This document shows positions 1 through 5,012 of a stretch of 5,012 nucleotides of DNA, piece by piece. Source of the DNA: Leptolyngbyaceae cyanobacterium M65_K2018_010 (GTDB lineage: Bacteria > Cyanobacteriota > Cyanobacteriia > Phormidesmidales > Phormidesmidaceae); NCBI GenBank assembly GCA_015295885.1, contig DVEE01000014.1:1-5012 (forward strand), in the 5' to 3' direction. Positions within the stretch are counted from its first letter, which is position 1, and each line of letters begins with the position of its first letter. The notes beneath the pieces were generated by a model. The model worked only from the letters and a program-made list of their open reading frames with translations. It searched no databases and had not been told where the DNA came from. The translations under genes were made by a program, and so were the position numbers.

Positions 1-1396
1 TGGTACGGCTCGCACCGCCGTGTTTAACTGGTTGTTTGCTCGCCACGAAGGAGGCCAGTTTGTCCTCCGCATTGAAGACACCGATGAAGAACGCTCTAAG
101 CCCGAGTTCACGGAAAATATTCTTGCTGGGCTGAGGTGGTTAGGTCTGGATTGGGACGAGGGGCCATTCTTCCAATCCCAACGGCTGGATCTCTATCGCC
201 AGGCCATTCAAACCCTGTTGGATCAGGGATTGGCCTATCGCGCCTACGACACTCCCGAAGAATTGGAGGCCATGCGAGAGGCCATGAAGGCGAAGGGCCT
301 GGCCCCCCGCTACGATAACCGCCATCGGGATCTGCCCCCCGAACAGCAGGCCGCCTTTGAGGCAGAAGGGCGACCGGCGGTGATTCGCTTTAAGATTGAC
401 GACGATCGCACCATTACCTGGAACGATATGGTACGCGGTCCAGTGACCTGGCAGGCCAGCGACTTAGGCGGAGACATGGTGGTAGCCCGGGCCTCATCCT
501 CCAACTCCATTGGCCAACCCTTGTATAACCTGGCCGTCGTCGTCGATGACATTGCCATGGCCATTACCCATGTGATTCGTGGTGAAGACCATATTGCCAA
601 TACCGCTAAACAAATTTTGCTCTACGAAGCCCTAGGATCAGCGGTACCAGCCTTTGCCCACACTCCGCTGATTTTGAACCAGAGCGGGCAAAAGCTCTCC
701 AAGCGGGATGGGGTTACGTCAATTTCAGACTTTAAGACAATGGGCTTCGTGGCGCCGGCCCTAGCTAACTATATGACCCTGCTGGGCTGGTCACCCCCCG
801 ACGCCAATGAGCAATTTACCCTGACGGAAGCGGCCCAGGTCTTTAGCTTTGACCGGGTTAACAAGGCCGGAGCCAAATTCGACTGGGATAAACTCGATTG
901 GCTCAATAGCCAGTACCTGCACACCATGGATCCGGCCACTTTGCTGGATCAAGTGCTGCCTTACCTGAAGGCAGCCGGTTACGACCTCGATCCAGAGGTG
1001 GATAGAACCTGGCTCATGCCTTTAATGGCGTTAATTGGCCCAAGTCTGACCCGGTTGACCGATGCCGTAGAACAAAGCCGCTTTTTTATGACTGAGAAGG
1101 TTCCCCTGGATGAAGCGGCCCAAACTCAACTTCAACAGGAGGGCGTTGCTGGGATAATTCAGGCCACGGTGCAGGAATTATCCTCTACAAAGACTCCGAT
1201 CACCTTGGCAGATCTAAAGAGCCTAGTGGATCAGGTCACCCAGGCCCAGGGGGTCAAAAAGGGCCTAGTGATGAAGTCTCTGCGGGCGGCTCTGATGGGG
1301 GCTCTGCAAGGGCCAGATCTAATGGAGTCTTGGTTGATTCTAAACCAGCGCCAGTTTGATCTGCCTCGTTTGCAAAGCCTACAGTCCCGGACTTAA
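1..1396 (+). CDS. gltX: Glutamyl-tRNA synthetase, 5' end cut by the window edge
   Basis: Class I aminoacyl-tRNA synthetase that charges tRNA with glutamate in the cytoplasm. Cyanobacteria generally lack GlnRS, so the enzyme normally also makes Glu-tRNA(Gln) for the GatCAB amidotransferase, and Glu-tRNA(Glu) feeds tetrapyrrole synthesis through HemA (family knowledge). The frame is open from base 2 and begins inside the HIGH-type motif: GTARTAVFNWLFAR follows a cut-off LHI. Roughly 17 N-terminal residues are therefore missing from the 464 visible, giving the usual length of about 480. The GTG at 20 is an internal Val, not the start. Other landmarks are LRIEDTDEERS (nt 68-100), RGEDHI (about 578-595) and the KMSKS-type loop KLSKRDG (692-712). 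The C-terminal anticodon-binding part contains GVKKGLVMKSLRAALMG (about 1250-1300). TAA lies at 1394-1396. The visible protein contains no cysteine, so the zinc site found in some GluRSs is absent. Identity is very secure. Confidence 0.97.
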   Translation, partial: GTARTAVFNWLFARHEGGQFVLRIEDTDEERSKPEFTENILAGLRWLGLDWDEGPFFQSQRLDLYRQAIQTLLDQGLAYRAYDTPEELEAMREAMKAKGLAPRYDNRHRDLPPEQQAAFEAEGRPAVIRFKIDDDRTITWNDMVRGPVTWQASDLGGDMVVARASSSNSIGQPLYNLAVVVDDIAMAITHVIRGEDHIANTAKQILLYEALGSAVPAFAHTPLILNQSGQKLSKRDGVTSISDFKTMGFVAPALANYMTLLGWSPPDANEQFTLTEAAQVFSFDRVNKAGAKFDWDKLDWLNSQYLHTMDPATLLDQVLPYLKAAGYDLDPEVDRTWLMPLMALIGPSLTRLTDAVEQSRFFMTEKVPLDEAAQTQLQQEGVAGIIQATVQELSSTKTPITLADLKSLVDQVTQAQGVKKGLVMKSLRAALMGALQGPDLMESWLILNQRQFDLPRLQSLQSRT

Positions 1397-1418
1397 GCAA
1401 TCAATGGTGGATTCAGCA

Positions 1419-1443
1419 GCGCCTCCTAGGGACTGGCAGGCGT
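1419..1443 (+). terminator. Weak hairpin after gltX, no U-tract
   Basis: CGCCT at 1420-1424 pairs with AGGCG at 1438-1442. CC at 1425-1426 can also pair with GG at 1435-1436 across a one-base bulge, leaving a loop of about 8 nt, and a G-U pair can close the base. It starts 22 nt after the gltX stop, where a 3'-end structure would be expected. No run of T follows, so it is not a canonical intrinsic terminator. It may only be a 3'-end stabilising structure or chance. Confidence 0.22.
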
Positions 1444-1470
1444 TGGGTAGCTGTAAATTCTGCCAATGGA

Positions 1471-1500
1471 TTGCACATTCCCGCGGTCTTGGCCTATGCT
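1471..1500 (+). promoter_or_regulatory. Candidate sigma70-type promoter for rpmF
   Basis: TTGCAC at 1471-1476 and TATGCT at 1495-1500 are 18 bp apart. They match the consensus hexamers at 3/6 and 4/6 positions. Initiation would fall near 1507, giving a leader of about 26 nt before the rpmF ATG. The position in the 136-bp gltX-rpmF gap and the terminator just after rpmF support an independent unit. The match is weak, and readthrough from gltX remains possible. Confidence 0.3.
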
Positions 1501-1532
1501 GATAAGGTTGTCAAGTTTGATGTATTGCTGCC

Positions 1533-1709
1533 ATGGCGGTTCCGAAGAAGAAAACCTCCAAACAAAAACGCGACCAGCGGCGGGCCAGCTGGAAGCGTAC
1601 CGCTACCTTACAAGCTCAAAAGGCCCTTTCTTTGGGTAAGTCAGTGTTAACCGGACGTTCTACCAGCTTTGTGTATCCCTCCAATGAAGAGGATGAAGAC
1701 GAAGATTAG
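1533..1709 (+). CDS. rpmF: 50S ribosomal protein L32 (bL32), 58 aa
   Basis: Small basic protein of the large ribosomal subunit. The N-terminus MAVPKKKTSKQKRDQRRASW is the family hallmark. It is followed by the conserved core ALSLGKSVLTGRSTSFVYPS (residues about 31-50) and a short acidic tail, NEEDEDED, ending at TAG 1707-1709. The length is normal for bL32. There are no cysteines, so this is the zinc-free form. The ATG at 1533 is fixed by the conserved MAVPKKK start. No clear Shine-Dalgarno sequence lies just upstream (AAGG at 1504-1507 is too far away), which is not unusual in cyanobacteria. An intrinsic terminator follows 46 nt after the stop. At 58 codons, the gene falls below common gene-calling length cut-offs. 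Confidence 0.96.
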   Translation: MAVPKKKTSKQKRDQRRASWKRTATLQAQKALSLGKSVLTGRSTSFVYPSNEEDEDED

Positions 1710-1755
1710 GGACTTGATAGTACGCTTCCGATGACTTTTGAATACTACATTTTGT

Positions 1756-1785
1756 AAGCAGGGTAGGCACTTTACCCTGCTTTTT
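1756..1785 (+). terminator. Intrinsic terminator of rpmF
   Basis: A perfect 10-bp inverted repeat, AAGCAGGGTA (1756-1765) and TACCCTGCTT (1773-1782), has a 7-nt loop and a TTTTT run at 1781-1785 overlapping the end of the right arm. The run lies on the + strand side only, so it stops transcription from rpmF. Cyanobacteria lack Rho, so such structures carry most termination. It also separates rpmF from the next gene, which therefore needs its own promoter or leakage through this site. Confidence 0.88.
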
Positions 1786-1844
1786 AAGTTAGTTTGGGCC
1801 CAGGTCAACCCGTCTTTGATAGCGGCACCGCACCCCGACAGCCC

Positions 1845-2198
1845 ATGGCCCAACCCATCTCTACGCCAGAATCTCGCCAGTGGGCTACCTTAGCCCATCT
1901 CAGTGCCCTATCCGGCCTGATTATTCCCTTTGGCTGCATTGTCGGGCCGTTAATTATCTGGCTGATTAAACGAGAGGAAATGCCCTTTGTAGACCATCAG
2001 GGCAAAGAGGCTCTCAACTTTAACCTCTCCATGACCATCTATATGATGGTGGCGGCGATCTTGATCTTTGTGTTGATTGGTATTCCCCTGGTGATTTTGC
2101 TGGCTGTCACCTGGATCGTGCTAGTTGTCTGGGCGGCCGTTAAAGCTAAGGAGGGTATCGCTTATCGCTATCCCCTCACCCTGCGGTTGATTCAGTAA
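1845..2198 (+). CDS. DUF4870 / Tic20-like small integral membrane protein
   Basis: Predicted membrane protein of 117 aa with no assigned biochemical role; COG3296 relatives are described as Tic20-like. Family features include the start RQWATLAHLSALSGLIIPFG (residues 11-30), a first hydrophobic segment at about 22-41, the polar conserved stretch FVDHQGKEALNFNLS (48-62), and one long or two tightly spaced hydrophobic segments at about 63-99. The protein closes with the typical EGIAYRYPLTLRLIQ (103-117). Stop is TAA 2196-2198. I chose ATG 1845 because families of this type begin just before the RxWATLAHL block. A TTG at 1794 would add 17 residues (proline- and glycine-containing, not conserved-looking), and the frame is closed by TAA 1785-1787. 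Neither start has a Shine-Dalgarno sequence. It converges on the lipoprotein gene across 85 bp. Family is secure; function is unknown. Confidence 0.88.
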   Translation: MAQPISTPESRQWATLAHLSALSGLIIPFGCIVGPLIIWLIKREEMPFVDHQGKEALNFNLSMTIYMMVAAILIFVLIGIPLVILLAVTWIVLVVWAAVKAKEGIAYRYPLTLRLIQ

Positions 2199-2220
2199 AA
2201 GTCCCATCCCTACAGGCTCG

Positions 2221-2241
2221 GTCAGGGGCTGAACCCCTGGC
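2221..2241. other. Hairpin between convergent genes
   Basis: CAGGGG (2223-2228) and CCCCTG (2234-2239) flank a 5-nt loop, and a G-U and a G-C pair extend the stem to 8 bp. It sits in the 85-bp space between the 3' ends of the DUF4870 gene and the lipoprotein gene, where a shared terminator would be expected. Neither strand has a T-run after it, so termination is only a guess. Nothing else in the gap resembles a terminator. Confidence 0.35.
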
Positions 2242-2272
2242 ACAACTGGCGATTGAATAGCCTTAAACCTTG

Positions 2273-2298
2273 AGATATAGGGTCTAGATATAGGGTCT
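2273..2298. repeat. Perfect 13-bp tandem duplication (2 copies)
   Basis: AGATATAGGGTCT occurs twice with no gap, at 2273-2285 and 2286-2298. It covers the end of the - strand lipoprotein gene: the last residues RPYI come from the first copy read, and the stop TAG (2286-2284) spans the junction of the copies. Two identical abutting units suggest a recent slippage-type duplication. Confidence 0.9.
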
Positions 2299-4092
2299 GG
2301 TCAAACGGTTCTGTGGGGGGGTGACCTGGCTGGGAGAAGGCGCTTGAGCTTCAGCATCCAGGCTGTCTTCCGGGTCTTTCCCAGTCTCCTGCTCCTGGTT
2401 GGGCGCAGCCCCTACTCCAGGCGGTGGTAAGGGTTCAGTGCGGGGCTCAGTTAGGTAGGGCCGGGTGAGGTAAGGCTCAATTAACTCAGGCATCACCCTG
2501 GGTAAGTCAACTTCGGGGGAAGGCTCGGGGTGGGGCTCAGGGGCGGGTTCCTCTAACCTAGAGGGGGCTTCGTACACTGGAATTGGCTCCAAGGGTTGGC
2601 TGGCTTCGGGGATAACTGGCCCAGGCTGTGGCGATCGCCCCTTTTGCTGCCTGGCCTTAAAGCGATTCATCCAGCCTTTCATCGCCGAGGGGTGGGTGGG
2701 AGCCGCCGGAGTAGCCGCGTCTGCGGAGTTGTCTTCGGGAGTGACAGGCGGGAGAGCTACCGGCAGCTCAAGGGGAGGGACTGCCTCAGGGGCCGGCTCC
2801 AGAGCAGGGGTTGGCGCCAAAGTAGTCTCCGGTTCCTCCGAATCTTCCTGAGTCGGACTCAACTCAGTGGCTTCCTCCAGGTCTAGGGTCTCCTCCTCCG
2901 CTTCAGGGCGACTTTCAGGGGCTACTGGCCTTTCGGTCGCCGTAATCGGCTCCAGTTGAGGGGGGGCAGAGGGGGCCGGTTCTCGGTCAGCTTCAGGGGG
3001 CAGTGGGGTCTCCACGGGCGGAGCTGGGATAACGGGTACAGCCCCAGGTCGAGTCATTGGAGTTGACCCTGATTCAGCCGCCGGTGGCCTGAGCGGTTCT
3101 GGTTCCGTCGAAGGGAGGGGTTCTGGGCTAGGCGCTGGTTTCGGGGGGGGTACGTAGGTGGGGTCAATGATACTGGCCACCTGCCGTAGGTCCAGTTCAC
3201 CCCGTACCAGACGAGACAGGGCATCATCACCACCGGGTTGATAGTCAATGATACGCACTGTGTTGTTGAATCGGTTTTCAATAGGCCGGCCTGTTTCGTC
3301 AATGAGTTCTAACTGCACCCAGTTGCGACCCGGCTGAAAGCCCTTTAGATAAACCGGTTGCCACTGGTCAAAGACAAAACTCTGACCGTTGACAGTGCAG
3401 CGGATGCGCCAATCGTGAAGATCGTCCTTAGCGTCCTCCTGGGCATTCATGTGCAGGGGAGCATTGGTCAGATAGAAGTCCAGCATAATCGGCTCGGCAC
3501 CATAGCTGCCCTGGGGGCGACTGTAGGTGAGCAACGGAGCACTGGCGTTCACCTCATTTTGAGGGGTTTGAGCCAACACATGGAAGGTGCGCTGGTCAAA
3601 AGCGCCCTGGTTTTTAAAGCTTTCATGCCAGGGTCTTGAGGCAAAGACCCGGAGGGTGTGGGTACCCGGGGTGAGATCATCAAAAACCAAAGGTTCGGCT
3701 AGGTCATACACCGCCCGGTAGGGTTGATCGTCCAAAAAGACATGCAGGTGGGGGCCTAGTTGCCAGGTTTCATCCTTAAAAAGGGGCAGACCCCGTACCT
3801 GAATTCTGACTGCGACCGTTGTGCTGTCTAGAATTTCTCCAGGACGAGGGCTCAATATCCTAACCTGGGGCGTATAGGCATCAATAATTTGTTTCAAAGT
3901 TTCCAGGGTTTCCGGGGGCGACACCTCTGTGATTTGCCCCACCAGCCGATTGGGCTCGCGGGTGGGTTCTGAAAGCAGCACGGTTGGTTCCGTGGGTTTA
4001 GCACAACCGAGGGTGGCCCAGGTGATCATCGCTACTACTAAAAAGGCGACAACCCGCTGCCCCAGGTGGACGACCCCTTGTCTTGTGCCCAT
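2284..4092 (-). CDS. Predicted lipoprotein with two beta-rich modules and a long Pro/Glu-rich tail
   Basis: I do not recognise a named gene. Residues 1-30 look like a lipoprotein signal: basic start, hydrophobic VVAFLVVAMITWATLG, then Cys30. The lipobox TLGC fits the relaxed pattern, though position -3 is Thr rather than Leu. Residues about 74-174 form an Ig-like, beta-rich module containing PQVRILSPRPGE, GPHLHVFLDDQPY and PGTHTLRVFASRPWHESF. A second module at about 186-284 contains LLTYSRPQGSYGAEPIMLDF and GRNWVQLELIDETGRP. The style resembles conserved cyanobacterial hypothetical proteins (from memory). Residues about 311-600 are low complexity, Pro/Glu/Ala-rich (about one Pro in three over 311-400), broken by a basic patch at 471-487. 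The start is well bounded: TGA at 4119-4117 is in frame and ATG 4092 is the only start codon after it. The Shine-Dalgarno is poor. Probably an envelope protein whose tail spans the periplasm; that role is inference. Confidence 0.85.
   Translation of the reverse strand: MGTRQGVVHLGQRVVAFLVVAMITWATLGCAKPTEPTVLLSEPTREPNRLVGQITEVSPPETLETLKQIIDAYTPQVRILSPRPGEILDSTTVAVRIQVRGLPLFKDETWQLGPHLHVFLDDQPYRAVYDLAEPLVFDDLTPGTHTLRVFASRPWHESFKNQGAFDQRTFHVLAQTPQNEVNASAPLLTYSRPQGSYGAEPIMLDFYLTNAPLHMNAQEDAKDDLHDWRIRCTVNGQSFVFDQWQPVYLKGFQPGRNWVQLELIDETGRPIENRFNNTVRIIDYQPGGDDALSRLVRGELDLRQVASIIDPTYVPPPKPAPSPEPLPSTEPEPLRPPAAESGSTPMTRPGAVPVIPAPPVETPLPPEADREPAPSAPPQLEPITATERPVAPESRPEAEEETLDLEEATELSPTQEDSEEPETTLAPTPALEPAPEAVPPLELPVALPPVTPEDNSADAATPAAPTHPSAMKGWMNRFKARQQKGRSPQPGPVIPEASQPLEPIPVYEAPSRLEEPAPEPHPEPSPEVDLPRVMPELIEPYLTRPYLTEPRTEPLPPPGVGAAPNQEQETGKDPEDSLDAEAQAPSPSQVTPPQNRLTRPYI
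2631..2638. repeat. HIP1 octamer
   Basis: GCGATCGC, within the longer palindrome GGCGATCGCC, lies in the tail-coding part of the lipoprotein gene (codons for G485-S487). HIP1 is the highly over-represented octamer of many cyanobacterial genomes and is a taxonomic marker here. Confidence 0.85.
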
Positions 4093-4346
4093 AGCCTTTT
4101 GACTTACCCTAACTTTTCATTATTACCATAGGGCACTTCCGCACCATTGCAGCGATTGTACATAGGCTGGATTATTCACGGATCCTTCAACCTAGTACAT
4201 GAAGGCAGAAGTCTGTAGGGCGTAGCCCGTGCGTAGCAGGAGGTAGGGCTTTGCCCGTGCGCAGCAGGCAGAAAGGAAATCCCCTTTTACTAAGGCTTTT
4301 CAGCCACAAAAATAGTAGCCCCATTTCCGCCGCAAGGTACTAGGCC
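4093..4346. other. Intergenic region between two - strand genes
   Basis: Apart from the two direct repeats, these 254 bp hold no open frame with protein character and no RNA gene I can recognise. The part nearest the lipoprotein gene should contain its promoter, but no good -35/-10 pair is visible; the best -10-like string on the - strand is TATGGT (4131-4126), with only a poor CTGCAA upstream. No intrinsic terminator follows the pentapeptide gene: the only stems near its stop are 4-5 bp without a T-run. An odd palindrome, CTAGGCCCTAG (4340-4350), overlaps that stop. Confidence 0.6.
4215..4268. repeat. Two 26-bp GC-rich direct repeats with internal hairpins
   Basis: Units at 4215-4240 and 4243-4268 match at 23 of 26 positions, with a 2-bp spacer (period 28). 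Both begin GTAGGGC, contain GCCCGTGCG and end AGCAGG. Each holds a GGGC-nnn-GCCC mini-hairpin with a different loop (GTA versus TTT). GGCAGAA also occurs on both sides (4204-4210 and 4267-4273). The units lie in the gap between the two - strand genes. They resemble the short GC-rich interspersed repeats of cyanobacterial intergenic DNA; I cannot assign a named family. Confidence 0.75.
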
Positions 4347-5012
4347 CTAGAGCAGGCTGCGTCGTCCGTTGGGTAACACCGTGGACCAACTGGTACGGGC
4401 ACTGGCTAGCTGATCATCGCCAATTAGGGCACCTGTCAAATCAGCCCCGCAGAGATTGGCTCCCCGCAGGTTGGCGTTAGACAGGCAAGCTTGGGCTAAA
4501 TTGGCCCCGCGTAGGTCAGCTTCCTCGAGGTTAGCATTGTGGAAATAGGCCTTAGCTAGCTTAGCGTTACGGAGGTTGGCTTGACTAAGGTTGGCCCGGC
4601 CGAAGTTGGCATTCCTCAGATCAGCTCCTTGGAAATTAGCCCTAGGCATTTTCGCCTGGTTGAAATTGATATGGGGCAAGGTGGTTCGCGGTAAATTCAG
4701 GGCTTTGAAGCTTTGCAGGGAAAAATCTCGCTGCCCTCTCAGATATTTTTGCTTAACTTCCTCGGCCGTCGCGATCGCCCCATCAACGCTGGACTGTGCC
4801 GAGGCCCACTGAGGCGTTTGGGCGACTCGGCTGCCCCGGGCTTGAACCAGGCTTTTTTGTAAACCACCGGAGTTAGAGTTAGCTCGCTCGCGCCGGGCTC
4901 TAATCGCTGCTGCCATACGGGAGGAAGGTGAACCGCCGGGATGACTCCCCCCCAGGGAGAGGCCCTTCAGGGAGCCACTGTTTTCTCCATTGCTACCCAG
5001 GGGAGGGGCCAC
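4347..5012 (-). CDS. Pentapeptide-repeat protein, probable C-terminus of an SpkB-like Ser/Thr kinase; 5' end outside window
   Basis: The frame is open to the window edge, so 221 C-terminal residues are visible. The GTG at the edge (5012) need not be the start, and ATG 4916 has no Shine-Dalgarno. Residues 1-80 are Gly/Ser-rich, then basic (RARRERANS), and look like a linker. Residues about 84-112 (EEVKQKYLRGQRDFSLQSF) lead into about 16 consecutive pentapeptides of A(D/N)Lxx type from about 115 to 199, roughly four turns of a right-handed beta-helix. The end is QLASARTSWSTVLPNGRRSLL, with TAG at 4349-4347. A linker, a short helical lead-in, a pentapeptide helix and a TxWxTVxPNGxR tail match, from memory, the C-terminal part of cyanobacterial SpkB-type kinases. 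No kinase residues are in view, so a stand-alone pentapeptide protein is also possible. The repeat call is secure; the kinase link is inference. Confidence 0.85.
   Translation of the reverse strand: MAPPLGSNGENSGSLKGLSLGGSHPGGSPSSRMAAAIRARRERANSNSGGLQKSLVQARGSRVAQTPQWASAQSSVDGAIATAEEVKQKYLRGQRDFSLQSFKALNLPRTTLPHINFNQAKMPRANFQGADLRNANFGRANLSQANLRNAKLAKAYFHNANLEEADLRGANLAQACLSNANLRGANLCGADLTGALIGDDQLASARTSWSTVLPNGRRSLL
4771..4778. repeat. HIP1 octamer
   Basis: Second GCGATCGC copy, in the linker-coding part of the pentapeptide gene (codons for G78-A81, the DGAIA stretch). Two copies in 5 kb is far above the chance expectation for an 8-mer and supports a cyanobacterial source. Confidence 0.85.

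Noticed and set aside
310..600. Open frame antisense to gltX
   Set aside because: It lies opposite highly conserved GluRS codons and its product shows no domain.
1647..1853. Open frame on the - strand across the rpmF end and its terminator
   Set aside because: It overlaps conserved L32 codons and a strong + strand terminator, and its translation has no recognisable family features.
2596..2886. Open frames antisense to the lipoprotein gene (2596-2886 and 3358-3639, + strand)
   Set aside because: They lie opposite codons of a continuous 602-codon frame with a signal peptide and coherent modules. Their Arg/Gly/Ser-rich or patternless translations are what complementary GC-rich codons give.
4275..4320. 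Possible terminator after the pentapeptide gene (GGCT/AGCC and AAAGG/CCTTT stems)
   Set aside because: Stems are only 4-5 bp and no T-run follows on the - strand.
4400..4680. Regular 15-bp periodicity that could suggest a tandem DNA repeat or CRISPR-like array
   Set aside because: The period is that of A(D/N)Lxx pentapeptides in the coding frame. The DNA units diverge at synonymous and variable positions, and there are no conserved repeats with unique spacers.
1..5012. A novel multi-gene defence or mobile system
   Set aside because: The genes are housekeeping or envelope and signalling genes, with no transposase, integrase, toxin-antitoxin pair, reverse transcriptase or nuclease visible on either strand.

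Overview
The window looks like ordinary chromosomal DNA of a cyanobacterium. The evidence is the cyanobacterial type of GluRS and ribosomal protein L32, a Tic20-like small membrane protein, a pentapeptide-repeat tail of the kind found on cyanobacterial Ser/Thr kinases, and two copies of the HIP1 octamer GCGATCGC in 5 kb. I cannot name the genus. No mobile element, CRISPR array, rRNA or tRNA was seen.

Layout. On the + strand lie gltX (1-1396, its first codons cut off by the window edge), a 136-bp gap, rpmF (1533-1709, 58 aa) with a strong intrinsic terminator (1756-1785), and a DUF4870/Tic20-like membrane protein gene (1845-2198). This converges on a - strand gene (4092-2284) for a 602-aa predicted lipoprotein with two beta-rich modules and a very long Pro/Glu-rich tail. 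The 85 bp between the convergent genes hold a hairpin and part of a perfect 13-bp tandem duplication that supplies the lipoprotein gene's stop codon. A 254-bp gap (4093-4346) carries two GC-rich 26-bp direct repeats, each with a small hairpin. The window ends in the 3' part of a - strand gene for a pentapeptide-repeat protein, probably the C-terminus of an SpkB-like protein kinase.

How the genes relate. gltX and rpmF are both translation genes, but the gap, the candidate promoter and the terminator suggest that rpmF is its own transcription unit. The other three genes have no evident shared pathway with them or with each other.

I found no convincing undescribed multi-gene system. The items most worth a second look are the lipoprotein (architecture, repeated LTRPY motif, basic island in the tail), the tandem duplication that sets its end, the hairpin repeats, and the complete lack of cysteine in the visible GluRS.
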